Assembly (NCBI GenBank): GCA_027622595.1
Contig: JAQBZZ010000014.1
Coordinates: 1 to 41,266 of the forward strand
Direction of reading: 5' to 3'
DNA length: 41,266 nt
Source: Chloroflexota bacterium
GTDB lineage: Bacteria > Chloroflexota > Dehalococcoidia > Lucifugimonadales > UBA2985
The position numbers were made by a program, and so were the translations under genes. The notes beneath the pieces are model-generated. The model had not been told where the DNA came from. It was given only the letters and a program-made list of their open reading frames with translations, and did no database searches. Positions 1 to 8,366 of this stretch are shown in pieces (the stretch's first letter is position 1; every line of letters begins with the position of its first letter).

Positions 1-179
1 TACCCTGAAACCAGTGGGACACGATCTTAACAAAGCCCCTGTTCTGTCCTAATGATGGGGTCCACCTCATACTTTCCATGTACAAAACTACACTGGAGGT
101 CTTACGACCATCCAGCTTCCCATTGACTACCGACTGACGTAGCTGGATTTGTCATACATAACTGAGCACAGGAGGAACC

Positions 180-1262
180 ATGTCTGATCAGAAGATACGT
201 GTGGGAATCATCGGAGCTAACGTCAACAACGGATGGGGCCCAAGGGCCCACATTCCTGCTGTCCTGGCTCTGCCGGAGTTTGATCTGACCGCGGTGTGCA
301 CCTCTCGCCCGGAGACGGCTGCGGCCTCCAAGGAGAAGTTTGGGGCACGGCTGGCCTTCCACGATTACCATGAGATGGTGGCGCACCCGGACATCGACGT
401 GGTGTCGGTTGTGGTGCGTGTGCCTTTCCACCATGAGATGACCATGGCTGCCCTTAATGCGGGCAAGCACGTCTTCACCGAGTGGCCCCTTGGTGCGAAC
501 CTGGCTGAGGCCGAGGAGATGGCGGAACTGGCCCGAGCCAAGGGTGTCCGCACTTTAGCTGGCTTGCAGAGGCGCTGCTCTCCCATTTATCTGAGGGCCA
601 AGGAGTTGATCGAGGAGGGCTACATCGGTGAGGTGGTGTCCTGCCATCTGAGCCAGATGGGCACCGGAGGAGCGACCCGCACCTCCGACAGGACGTGGAT
701 GAGTGATGTGGCCAAGGGCGCAAATACCATGACCATCTCCTTCGGGCACGTCATAGATGCCCTGAGCATGTGCGTCGGCGAGCTTGTGGACGTGTCCGGC
801 GTGGTCAGCACTCAGACGAACAGGTGGTTCGAAAGCGACACCAATCGTTACGTGGAAGTGACCTCACCTGACAATATTCTCGTCAGCGGCAAGCTGGCAA
901 ACGGCGCGGTGGTGTCGGCTCACGTATCCTCCCAACCGGCTCACGGCAGTGGACAGCGCCTGGAGATTTACGGACGGGAGGGGACGCTGGTTGTGGAGGG
1001 CAACGATAGCCGTCTGCTGGGTGGCAAGGCAGGCGAGAGCGGCCTTCAGGAACTGCCGATCCCGGAACGGTTGACCTGGGTGCCGGATAGCGTGCCTCAA
1101 GGCCCGCCATTCAACGTTGCCCAGATGTACAGACGGCTTGGAGAGGCCATTCGCTCAGGACAGCGGGCGGAGCCCGACTTCGACACCGCTGTGATGCGCC
1201 ACAAGCTCATAGATGCCATTCAAAAGGCTTCAGACCAGGGAACAAATACCCGTCCGGGCTAA
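180..1262 (+). CDS. Gfo/Idh/MocA family oxidoreductase
   Basis: This is a 360-residue NAD(P)-dependent sugar or inositol dehydrogenase-type protein. The N-terminal Rossmann segment reads VGIIGANVNNGWG, followed by the family-typical stretch around NAGKHVFTEWPLG (residues 95-110), where the EWP element replaces the usual EKP. In many family members the Lys of EKP is catalytic, so its replacement by Trp-Pro suggests a divergent subgroup. The C-terminal part (about 130-350) is the alpha/beta substrate domain. The ATG at 180 follows a strong AGGAGG ribosome site with good spacing. It stands alone; the downstream neighbour is convergent. The substrate cannot be told from the sequence. Family assignment is secure. 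Confidence 0.9.
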   Translation: MSDQKIRVGIIGANVNNGWGPRAHIPAVLALPEFDLTAVCTSRPETAAASKEKFGARLAFHDYHEMVAHPDIDVVSVVVRVPFHHEMTMAALNAGKHVFTEWPLGANLAEAEEMAELARAKGVRTLAGLQRRCSPIYLRAKELIEEGYIGEVVSCHLSQMGTGGATRTSDRTWMSDVAKGANTMTISFGHVIDALSMCVGELVDVSGVVSTQTNRWFESDTNRYVEVTSPDNILVSGKLANGAVVSAHVSSQPAHGSGQRLEIYGREGTLVVEGNDSRLLGGKAGESGLQELPIPERLTWVPDSVPQGPPFNVAQMYRRLGEAIRSGQRAEPDFDTAVMRHKLIDAIQKASDQGTNTRPG

Positions 1263-1370
1263 ATTTTGCAAGGTTACGCACTTAGCCTGCCATGAGCCGG
1301 CAGGGCACGCCCTGCTCCCACAATAAGCTGCTGCACTGGCCTGGCGAACCGGACTTTCCCCTTGCTCAAC

Positions 1371-1387
1371 CCTGATCCTGTCGAAGG
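1371..1387 (+). repeat. Short intergenic repeat CCTGATCCTGTCGAAGG
   Basis: This 17-mer differs at one base from CCTGAGCCTGTCGAAGG, which occurs at 12162-12178 and 25912-25928. All three copies are in intergenic DNA. The function is unknown; it looks like part of a dispersed repeat. Confidence 0.6.
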
Positions 1388-1436
1388 GTGTAATCCCCTT
1401 ATGGTTAGATATTGGCCTACGCGTGCGGATTATCAT

Positions 1437-1470
1437 GCTTTCTCCCCAGATGTACACCTGGGGAGAAAGC
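1437..1470. terminator. Hairpin between convergent genes
   Basis: A perfect 13-bp stem, GCTTTCTCCCCAG pairing with CTGGGGAGAAAGC, encloses an 8-nt loop. It lies between the convergent oxidoreductase and hydrolase genes, where a shared terminator is expected. Neither side has a strong U-tract, so it could instead be a repeat-type hairpin. Confidence 0.55.
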
Positions 1471-1529
1471 TATCTTCCTGAAAGCGTTGCTTGCAGACGG
1501 GAGGCTGCCGCGCTGGCTGATTGCCTTCC

Positions 1530-2912
1530 CTATGGCTCCAGGTAGAGGTTGAAGAAGTCCACCACTCTTTTGGCGTACTCTTCGGGAGCAATCTCCACTC
1601 CCTCGGCGTGGCCTGCTCCAGGGATAAACCACAGGTCCTCCTTGGGCTCCTTGGCCGCGGCGTAGATGGCCTCGGCATCCCCTGGAACAATGGTCTCGTC
1701 TTCCTGACCGTGGATGATGAACACCGGCCTTGGGCTGATGAGGCCCACACGGTCTTCCGGCACCACCTGGTCAGCCTTGATGCCAAGGCGCTTCTCGATG
1801 ATGAGCACCGTGATGGGTGCGAAGGGGAAGGCAGGCAGGTCGATGAAGTGCTCGAAGCTGCTGGCGATTGCGCTGTCCACGCTCTTGAAGGCGGACTCGG
1901 AGACCACCGCGGTCAGCTCCGGGGTCTCCGCGGCGCCCAGGATGGCGGTGGCACCGCCCATGGAGATGCCAAGCACTCCCACGCTTTCACCGTCGGCGTC
2001 CTGGCGGTCCTTCAGGTACTGCACCGCGCCTTGAACGTCGCCCTGCTCATGAAAGCCCAGTGTGACGGCGTCGCCCGCGCTCTGACCGCGGCTGCGGAAA
2101 TCAAACAGGAGTACGGAGTACCCCGCATCGTGGAGGAAGTCGGCGTGTGGAAGCATCTTGTCTCTTATGTCCGTGAACCCGTGCAGCAGGATTACGGTCT
2201 TGGGACTCTCGCCCGGGATAAACCAGCCGGATAGGAGTGTGCCGTCACTGCTCTGGAAGGTCACGTTCTCAAGAGCCGCTTCCAGTTGAGGGTAGTCTGC
2301 CAATACGGGCAGGTCATCGCTCAGGGATGGGTGGATGCCGCGCTCGGAGCCGATCCAACCGACGCCCGCGAGCACCAAAATGCTGAGAACTGTGGAGGTG
2401 GCCAGATACCAGTTGGAGAGTTTGCGATAGCGGGCCAATGGACGCCACATGCTGGCCAGGAAGACCAGGGGGGTTGGAACGAAAAGCCAGAGGATGCCGA
2501 GGAATATCATGGATGAGGCTGCGGTTGCCGTGACACCGTGGATGGCGGCCACAATGCCAAAGAACGCCGCGCCTATGAGGATGGCTAGGTTCCTTTTCAT
2601 GTCGCCTCTTGATGACGTAGACCGATACTCCTCTGCTGAACCGTACTGGGTGTTGCTTGTCCCGATTCGGCGTTTCACAATCATCCATGCCGACGCTTCA
2701 AATCCTCCGACCGTTGCCCCCGCGATAATCCACGCGAGTAACCACGATATGTCGAACATCTCGATTGCTCCCCATATCGCGGCTCCCACTATGCCGCCGC
2801 CGCCGACACCCACAATGGTGTTTCGAATAGAACTGTTCACATCACGTATTGTAATGGGATTGCCCTGCGGAGGAAACCCGCTATAATTGGTGCCATGCGG
2901 AAGAGGCTCCAT
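1530..2912 (-). CDS. Membrane-anchored alpha/beta hydrolase
   Basis: This is a 460-residue protein with two parts. The N-terminal 180 residues hold about five hydrophobic membrane segments (around residues 30-50, 52-75, 105-125, 130-150 and 165-185). The C-terminal half is a serine hydrolase: oxyanion region LLHGFTD, nucleophile elbow GISMGG, acid in the IHGQEDETIVPG stretch, and catalytic His in GAGHAEGV. The family covers esterases and peptidases of the dienelactone hydrolase/BAAT type, probably acting at the membrane surface. The start is uncertain. The ATG at 2912 has no visible ribosome site and overlaps the start of the divergent FKBP gene by 18 bases; a GTG at 2840 would keep all membrane segments. 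Fold confidence is high, substrate unknown. Confidence 0.82.
   Translation of the reverse strand: MEPLPHGTNYSGFPPQGNPITIRDVNSSIRNTIVGVGGGGIVGAAIWGAIEMFDISWLLAWIIAGATVGGFEASAWMIVKRRIGTSNTQYGSAEEYRSTSSRGDMKRNLAILIGAAFFGIVAAIHGVTATAASSMIFLGILWLFVPTPLVFLASMWRPLARYRKLSNWYLATSTVLSILVLAGVGWIGSERGIHPSLSDDLPVLADYPQLEAALENVTFQSSDGTLLSGWFIPGESPKTVILLHGFTDIRDKMLPHADFLHDAGYSVLLFDFRSRGQSAGDAVTLGFHEQGDVQGAVQYLKDRQDADGESVGVLGISMGGATAILGAAETPELTAVVSESAFKSVDSAIASSFEHFIDLPAFPFAPITVLIIEKRLGIKADQVVPEDRVGLISPRPVFIIHGQEDETIVPGDAEAIYAAAKEPKEDLWFIPGAGHAEGVEIAPEEYAKRVVDFFNLYLEP
2860..2887 (+). promoter_or_regulatory. Leaderless-type promoter of the FKBP gene
   Basis: A -35 box TTGCCC (2860-2865) and a perfect -10 box TATAAT (2882-2887) are separated by 16 bases. 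The ATG begins at 2895, seven bases after the -10 box, which is where transcription should start. No ribosome site fits between them, so a leaderless mRNA is inferred. Confidence 0.65.
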
Positions 2913-3413
2913 TTTGCTATAGTGCTGGTGCTATGTGTTTTTGCAATTGCGGCTTGCTCACAGACCAAACCGACTCCAACCACCGTTTCTACTCCAACTG
3001 TGGATAGAGCATCTATGGACGGGGATCGCGTGTCTGTTCACTACACAGGGACACTGGATAGCGGCGAGGAGTTCGACTCCTCCCGTGATCGAGGAACACT
3101 TAGCTTTACCATTGGCGCTCGCGAGATGATCGCGGGGTTTGACGCCGCGGTCAATGGCATGAAGGTGGGCGAATCCAAAACGGTACGACTGGAGCCTGAG
3201 GACGCTTATGGGATGCCAAGTGACGACTTAATTATCGATTTTCCCATAGACCAGTTGCCCGAAGGTCTCACAGTGGGCGGTAGCGTGCTGTTTCAGAACG
3301 GCGTCCAGGGGCTGATCCTTGAGATAAATAGCGAGACGTTCAAGGTCGACGCCAACCACAGGTTGGCAGGACAGTCCCTGACCTTCGAGATCGAGCTAGT
3401 CTCTATCGAATAG
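2895..3413 (+). CDS. FKBP-type peptidyl-prolyl isomerase lipoprotein
   Basis: This is a 172-residue exported lipoprotein that should catalyse cis-trans isomerisation of prolyl bonds outside the membrane. A signal peptide with basic start MRKR is followed by a hydrophobic stretch and a lipobox ending in AIAAC, making Cys21 the lipidation site. A short Thr/Pro spacer follows. The FKBP core begins at DGDRVSVHYTGTLDSGEEFDSS and continues through GAREMIAGFDAAVNGMKVGE. The later segment (roughly 95-145) resembles the SlyD-type insert-in-flap arrangement, which often gives chaperone activity. The ATG sits directly downstream of a near-consensus promoter with no room for a ribosome site. The gene is divergent from the membrane hydrolase. 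Confidence 0.9.
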   Translation: MRKRLHFAIVLVLCVFAIAACSQTKPTPTTVSTPTVDRASMDGDRVSVHYTGTLDSGEEFDSSRDRGTLSFTIGAREMIAGFDAAVNGMKVGESKTVRLEPEDAYGMPSDDLIIDFPIDQLPEGLTVGGSVLFQNGVQGLILEINSETFKVDANHRLAGQSLTFEIELVSIE

Positions 3414-3468
3414 GTGTCAGAGAGCGAGTCCGCGTGCCTGGGATTGCGCCAGACGACAGGAGTTGATT

Positions 3469-4443
3469 ATGGTGAACAACGGAGGGGCGAATACCGAGCG
3501 TCAAGTGGCTGTCCTCATTGACCTTGAGAACGTGGGACTGAGTTCGATTCAATGGTTGTTCGACCAGATATCGGATATCGGCCGCATCACTATCAAGAGG
3601 GCCTATGCCGACTGGTCTACTGCACGCAACGCACGGGAACAGGTTCTCCAGCTTGGCATTGAACCCATCCACCTCTTTCATATGACCGGGTCAGGCAAGA
3701 ACTCCAGCGATATCCGGCTTGTCATTGATGCTGTTGACCTCCTTTATCAATCTCCCATAGACACCTTTGTGATCGCTTCTTCTGATAGCGACTTCGTTCC
3801 GTTGGTGAGCAAGCTCAGGGCTGGAGGGAAATCTGTGATTGGAGCAGGGAGGAAGGCAACGGCCTCCCGCGCGCTGGTCATATCTTGCGACAGATATTTC
3901 TACCTTGACCAGGATAACAGGCCGCGACAGCAGACACATGTTGCAGCGGAAATGCAGTCCGATACGCTCCTCATCCGTGCCATGAGAGCTGCAATGGATG
4001 AGGAGGGAAGGGTAGTTGGGAGCAAGCTCCGCCAGAACCTTCAGCGTCTTGACCCCAGCTTCGATTTCCGTGCTCTGGGCCACTCCACCTTCACAAAATA
4101 TCTGGAATCGTCTTCTTCTGAGGTAAGGGTGGTCAGGCCGCGTGGCCCGGGCGATGTCTCTGTGGAACTGGCAGACCTGAGCGCTTCTTCTGTGCCGGGT
4201 TCTGTGACCGAACCCTCCGACGCCGAGGAATGGGGCCCGAAGATTGACGCAGCGTGGTCCCGTAGAGCGCCCAACCCCGGGCAGTCCATACCGGGGCCAT
4301 CCGCCGCCGCATCAGCAGCCGAGGCTCTTGGTGTCCGCAAGCTGAGCGCTTCACACTACAAGACCCTTCAGAAACTTCTCGATGCCAGTGACTACCTTGG
4401 CAGCAAATGGCAGAGGGACGGCAACGCCATAATTCGGAAATAA
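3469..4443 (+). CDS. NYN domain protein with C-terminal LOTUS/OST-HTH-like domain
   Basis: This is a 324-residue protein of the LabA/DUF88 (NYN) PIN-like nuclease family. The nuclease core fills residues 13-150: VAVLIDLENVG with Asp18, the SSDIRLVIDAV stretch with Asp81, and ASSDSDFVPLV with Asp106 and Asp108, the expected metal-binding acids. The segment around 165-225 (TLLIRAMRAAMDEEGRVVGS onward) fits an OST-HTH/LOTUS RNA-binding domain, and a second such unit may sit at the C-terminus (LSASHYKTLQKLLDASDYLG). A low-complexity Ser/Pro linker lies between. The ATG at 3469 is chosen over an upstream in-frame TTG because AGGAG at 3458-3462 is six bases away. RNase activity is inferred from family. 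It is followed by a LACTB2-like hydrolase on the same strand. Confidence 0.85.
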   Translation: MVNNGGANTERQVAVLIDLENVGLSSIQWLFDQISDIGRITIKRAYADWSTARNAREQVLQLGIEPIHLFHMTGSGKNSSDIRLVIDAVDLLYQSPIDTFVIASSDSDFVPLVSKLRAGGKSVIGAGRKATASRALVISCDRYFYLDQDNRPRQQTHVAAEMQSDTLLIRAMRAAMDEEGRVVGSKLRQNLQRLDPSFDFRALGHSTFTKYLESSSSEVRVVRPRGPGDVSVELADLSASSVPGSVTEPSDAEEWGPKIDAAWSRRAPNPGQSIPGPSAAASAAEALGVRKLSASHYKTLQKLLDASDYLGSKWQRDGNAIIRK

Positions 4444-4482
4444 GGCGGTAGCTTCCAAGGAAAGCACCCTGGAGGTCATATC

Positions 4483-5316
4483 ATGCAGGTTACACCCCAT
4501 GTGTACTCGGTGCATATTGCGGACACCGCCGCTGCCCATCCAGGCGGCTCCAACATTTTCTTTGTAGGCGATCCCTCGGAAGGCATGGTTATCGTTGACA
4601 CGGGGGAGCATGACAGGGAGTGGACAAAGCAAATCCTGGAGGGTTACGAGATACTTGGCCGTCCGAGGATAGACGCGATAGCCATCACACATAACCACAG
4701 CGACCACGTGGGTGGCCTTGACCGTATATTCGAGGTGGTGCAGGCACCGGTGCGCTGTCATCCAAAGCTGGTCAAACGCCTGGACGCCGTTGTCGGGGAA
4801 GAAAACGTAGTGAAGCTACGGGCTGGGGAACGCATTCGGACCGGCGGCGGCGTTTTCCTGAACGCCATTTTTACTCCCGGACACGAAGAAGCCCACGTCT
4901 GCTACTACCTGGCTCGCGACAGGGTGATGCTCACGGGTGACACCGTGCTCGGTGCTTCTTCTACTACGGTGCAGGACCTGGCCGACTATATGGAGTCGCT
5001 GGAGAAGCTATCACGCTATAGGGTTGAGGTCATCTGCCCCGGTCATGGCCCTGTTGTGCCAAAACCGCGGGGTTCGCGCCTGATCTCCTGGTACATTCGA
5101 CACCGTAACGAGCGCGAGCAGCAGGTGCTTGAGGCTCTGCAAAAGGGCATTGGAGACGTGGGGGCGATGGTGAAGTACATTTACCCCAAGAACTTGAATA
5201 AAGGGCTGCGCAATGCCGCGGCCAGGAACGTCTCGGCCCACCTTGCCAAGCTGGTCAAGGAGAACAGGGTTGAGGTTGATGTGAGACCCGCCGTCTACAA
5301 GATCAAGTCCGGATAG
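4483..5316 (+). CDS. LACTB2-like metallo-beta-lactamase fold hydrolase
   Basis: This is a 277-residue binuclear metal hydrolase. The motif H70-N-H72-S-D74-H75 is intact, with further ligands at His134 (TPGHEEAH), Asp153 (LTGDT) and His188 (CPGHGP). The C-terminal segment from about 205 to 270 is a winged-helix-like tail of the kind found in LACTB2-type proteins, some of which cut single-stranded RNA. A GGAGG ribosome site precedes the ATG at a good distance. It lies 39 bases after the NYN-LOTUS gene and may be co-transcribed with it. The exact substrate is not shown; a thioesterase or glyoxalase-like role cannot be excluded. Confidence 0.87.
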   Translation: MQVTPHVYSVHIADTAAAHPGGSNIFFVGDPSEGMVIVDTGEHDREWTKQILEGYEILGRPRIDAIAITHNHSDHVGGLDRIFEVVQAPVRCHPKLVKRLDAVVGEENVVKLRAGERIRTGGGVFLNAIFTPGHEEAHVCYYLARDRVMLTGDTVLGASSTTVQDLADYMESLEKLSRYRVEVICPGHGPVVPKPRGSRLISWYIRHRNEREQQVLEALQKGIGDVGAMVKYIYPKNLNKGLRNAAARNVSAHLAKLVKENRVEVDVRPAVYKIKSG

Positions 5317-5341
5317 TGTGTTGACCGGGGTCACTTAAACG

Positions 5342-5385
5342 AATATGCCCGCTGACCGAGATATCAAGGCCAGCGGGCATATTTT
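5342..5385. terminator. Bidirectional terminator hairpin
   Basis: A perfect 13-bp stem, AATATGCCCGCTG with CAGCGGGCATATT, encloses a 16-nt loop and is followed by a short T run. It sits between the convergent MBL hydrolase and molybdenum hydroxylase genes, as expected for a shared terminator. Confidence 0.8.
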
Positions 5386-5410
5386 GTTCCAGGTTGAAGC
5401 TCAAAAGAGC

Positions 5411-7717
5411 TTACTTGTTGGTGTTCTTCTTCTCGATGGCTTCCAGGATTGCGCCGGGGCTAATCGGTAGCGTGGCCATGCGTACGCCGATCGCTCGGCT
5501 CACGGCGTTGGCCATGGCTGGCAGTGGTGCGATGATCGGGTGCTCTCCCGCACCTCTGAGCCCGTAGGGATGCCGTGGATTGGCGTACTCGATGATCACG
5601 GTGTCGATCATCGGCAGGTCCAGGCTGGTTGGCATCCGGTAGTCCAGCAAGCTGGAGTTGGCCATAACGCCTTCAGGTGTGAAGAAGTACTCTTCGTTCA
5701 ATGCCCAGCCGATGCCCTGGAGAGTGCCTCCCTGCATTTGCCCCTCCACGTAGGATGGGTGAGCCGCTTGACCGATGTCAAGGAAGACGGTGGAACGCAA
5801 TATGTCCACCTTGCCGGTCTCAGGGTCCACTTCTACGTCGAAGATGTTTCCTGCCAACGCTCCGCCCACTCCTCCCTGGGTGTCCATGGCAGAGCAGGTA
5901 ACCGGGCCGCCTGTGGTCATGAGTTTGCCTGCAAGTTCCTTGAAGGTGAACTTGTCATCGGTATTCTTCGTGCAGATAAAGATTCCATCCACAAACTCCA
6001 CGTCTTCGGGCTGTACTTCCCAGAGCCGTGCTGCGCGGGCGCCCATCTGCTCGATCACCAGTTGTGCAGCGGCTATGGAGGCACGTCCTGTATCAAAGGT
6101 AATGCGGCTCCCTCCGGAGCCTCCCGTCCATCCAACGGAGTCCGTGTCCACTACCTGTGGTGTGACCTCCTCAGCGGTAAGGCCCAGGGTCTCGGCTACC
6201 TGCATGGCTATGGCAACACGGGTGCCGGAGAGGTCCATCGACCCTGTTGTCAGGTTAACTGTGCCATTGGCCAGCACGTTAATGGTGGCTGAGGAGCCGC
6301 TGCCTCCACCGTTCAGCCGGTAGCCTGTGGCTACGCCCCGGCCACGGTTCGGGCCACCGAGGGGAGCGGTGTAATGGGGATGAGCCTTCATTACGTCCAT
6401 CACCTCTTTGAGTCCAACGTGGGCGTGGGGCACACCTGTGACGGCGCGGTCCCCTTCCATTGCCACGTTCTTCAGCCTGAGGTCCATGGGGTCCATGCCA
6501 AGCATGTCCGCAAGCTCATCCAATGCGCTTTCCGCAGCGAAGGCAGCCTGGGGATGGCCTGGTGCCCGGTAGGCAGCCGTCTTCGGCTTGTTGCAGACGA
6601 CGTCGTAGCCATCTATCAGTACGTTGTCTATCTTGTAGGCGCTAACCGCGGATGTGACTCCGCCAACCATTGGTGATCCAGGGTAGGCCCCCGCTTCGTA
6701 GATCATACCCAACTGGGCAGCGGTGATCGTGCCGTCTTTCTTGGCGCCGATTTTGACGGTGATGGACGTCCCGGAGGATGGGCCTGTGCCCTCGAATACC
6801 TCCTTACGGCTCATAACCATCTTTATCGGATGCCCCGTCTTCTTTGACAAAACGGCTGCGACGGGTTCCAGATAGCCTGTGCCCTTGCCACCGAAACCCC
6901 CGCCAATCTCCATGGGGACGATCTTGATCATGGACTCAGGGATATTAAGGATCGCTGCCACATTGCCGCGGACGCCGAAGATACCCTGGGTGCTTGTCCA
7001 GATAGTCAATCTGCCTTCAGGGATCCATTGGGCGGTGCAGGCAAATGGCTCTATGTAGCCCTGGTGGATCGTCTGGGTGTTGTACTCTCGCTCCAGTATC
7101 GTGTCGGCTTCCTTGAAGCCCTGTTCCACGTTACCCATCTTGAGTTGAAGGTGGCTGGCCACGTTGCTCTTGTTGCCTGTATCCTCACCAGCGCCTCCGC
7201 GAGTCGCTGAGAACTTCTCGGTCAGGTTGTCGTGAAGCAGGGTTGCGCCCTCCTTCATGGCCTCCCTCCAGCCGAGGACGGTGGGCAGAACCTCGTAGTC
7301 CACCGCTATGAGAGCGAGCGCCTCTTCGGCGATGTGCGGGCTGGTGGCAGCCACCGCCGCCACAGCGTGACCCTTATACAGAACCTTCTTGTCGGCCAAG
7401 TCGTTTTCCGCCAACAGCCGGGGCCCGCCCTGTCCAGGATTGAGCTCCCGTGCCTGTATAATCGGCAGGTCTTTGGATGTAGCCACTGCCATTACACCCG
7501 GCAAAGCTTCCGCCTTGCTGGTGTCTATGGAGCGGATGCGTGCGTGGGCGTGCGGGCTTCTGAGTATCTTGCCGTGGAGCATCTCAGGCATATTCATATC
7601 GGCGCCGTACCTGGCGGCACCGGTCACCTTCTCTATTCCATCGTGGCGGACGGGCCTTGTGCCAAGTACCTTGTACTTGCCTGGGGTTCCAGCGGTCTTA
7701 TCTATGGTTGTGGTCAT
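5411..7717 (-). CDS. Molybdopterin-binding subunit of a xanthine dehydrogenase/CO dehydrogenase-family hydroxylase
   Basis: This is the 768-residue large subunit of a molybdenum hydroxylase. The N-terminal domain begins with the VLGTRPVRHDGIEKVTGAAR signature. The Mo-cofactor segment contains GGGFGGKG, and the region corresponding to the CO dehydrogenase active-site loop reads AYRAPGHPQ, with no AYRCSFR loop, so this is not a form I CO dehydrogenase. The conserved base Glu is at about residue 725 in GLRGAGEHP. Length matches the family. An AAGGAG ribosome site lies nine bases before the ATG. It is the last gene of an FAD/2Fe-2S/Mo operon. The substrate is unknown; aldehydes, purines and aromatic N-heterocycles are typical for relatives. 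Confidence 0.93.
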   Translation of the reverse strand: MTTTIDKTAGTPGKYKVLGTRPVRHDGIEKVTGAARYGADMNMPEMLHGKILRSPHAHARIRSIDTSKAEALPGVMAVATSKDLPIIQARELNPGQGGPRLLAENDLADKKVLYKGHAVAAVAATSPHIAEEALALIAVDYEVLPTVLGWREAMKEGATLLHDNLTEKFSATRGGAGEDTGNKSNVASHLQLKMGNVEQGFKEADTILEREYNTQTIHQGYIEPFACTAQWIPEGRLTIWTSTQGIFGVRGNVAAILNIPESMIKIVPMEIGGGFGGKGTGYLEPVAAVLSKKTGHPIKMVMSRKEVFEGTGPSSGTSITVKIGAKKDGTITAAQLGMIYEAGAYPGSPMVGGVTSAVSAYKIDNVLIDGYDVVCNKPKTAAYRAPGHPQAAFAAESALDELADMLGMDPMDLRLKNVAMEGDRAVTGVPHAHVGLKEVMDVMKAHPHYTAPLGGPNRGRGVATGYRLNGGGSGSSATINVLANGTVNLTTGSMDLSGTRVAIAMQVAETLGLTAEEVTPQVVDTDSVGWTGGSGGSRITFDTGRASIAAAQLVIEQMGARAARLWEVQPEDVEFVDGIFICTKNTDDKFTFKELAGKLMTTGGPVTCSAMDTQGGVGGALAGNIFDVEVDPETGKVDILRSTVFLDIGQAAHPSYVEGQMQGGTLQGIGWALNEEYFFTPEGVMANSSLLDYRMPTSLDLPMIDTVIIEYANPRHPYGLRGAGEHPIIAPLPAMANAVSRAIGVRMATLPISPGAILEAIEKKNTNK

Positions 7718-7751
7718 GTGGGAATCTCCTTATATCTCAGAGACTACCCCA

Positions 7752-7775
7752 ATATCCCAGGTAATCCCGGGATAT
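7752..7775. repeat. Inverted repeat between 2Fe-2S and Mo subunit genes
   Basis: The 7-bp arms ATATCCC and GGGATAT flank a 10-base centre inside the 93-base gap between the two subunit genes. It could be an mRNA processing hairpin or an operator; nothing in the sequence decides this. Confidence 0.4.
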
Positions 7776-7810
7776 GAGGTATTCGGTAGCGGAAGTTCGA
7801 TTGGCGAAGC

Positions 7811-8359
7811 TCAGTCGTTGTATACGTCGCGCTGGTCTGTGGGTCCGGCTCCTGCGGCAGTTGTTGCTCTGCCAGCACCGTCGCCCTGATTCATCACTTC
7901 GCCGGCCTTCAGTACCGCGCGGACGATCTTATCGTATCCGGTGCAACGGCATAGGTTGCCTGCCAGCCAGTGGCGAATGCGTGCCTCGTCGGCATTTGGC
8001 TCTCGCTCCAGAAGCGACTTGGCGGCTACGATGAAGCCAGGAGTGCAGATACCGCACTGTAGGGCTGCCTCTTCCAGGAAGGCCTGCTGTAGCGGGTGAA
8101 GACCCTCAGGCGAAGCAACACCCTCTATGGTGAGAATGTTCTTCCCCTCGGCCTCTACGGCCAGGACGCAGCAGGAGTCTACGATCCTCCCGTCTATGTT
8201 GACGGTGCATGCGCCGCAGTTGCCATCGTTGCAGCCTTCCTTGGTACCCGTCATGCCAAGGGTATCCCTGATAATCTCAAGGAGACTCTGGCGACTCTCA
8301 GCCAGGAAGTCCACCTCGGTGTCGTTGATTGTAGTGTGTACGTGAATCTTTTCTGACAT
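7811..8359 (-). CDS. 2Fe-2S subunit of the molybdenum hydroxylase
   Basis: This 182-residue protein carries the two [2Fe-2S] clusters that pass electrons between the Mo site and FAD. The ferredoxin-type cluster uses Cys43, Cys48, Cys51 and Cys63 (EGCNDGNCGACTV onward). The second cluster uses Cys102, Cys105, Cys137 and Cys139 (QCGICTPG and LCRCTGY). The last 25 residues are a low-complexity tail with no counterpart in the short form of the family. The gene starts seven bases after the end of the FAD subunit gene, indicating one transcript. Confidence 0.95.
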   Translation of the reverse strand: MSEKIHVHTTINDTEVDFLAESRQSLLEIIRDTLGMTGTKEGCNDGNCGACTVNIDGRIVDSCCVLAVEAEGKNILTIEGVASPEGLHPLQQAFLEEAALQCGICTPGFIVAAKSLLEREPNADEARIRHWLAGNLCRCTGYDKIVRAVLKAGEVMNQGDGAGRATTAAGAGPTDQRDVYND

Positions 8360-8366
8360 ATTACTG

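Noticed and set aside
1521-2234. Long plus-strand frame of 237 codons opposite the alpha/beta hydrolase
   Set aside because: It lies wholly opposite a gene with a full catalytic triad, has no recognisable motifs, and such antisense frames are common at this GC content.
5540-6292. Plus-strand frame of 250 codons opposite the molybdopterin subunit
   Set aside because: It is a shadow of a secure 768-residue gene, with His/Cys-rich random-looking sequence and no ribosome site.
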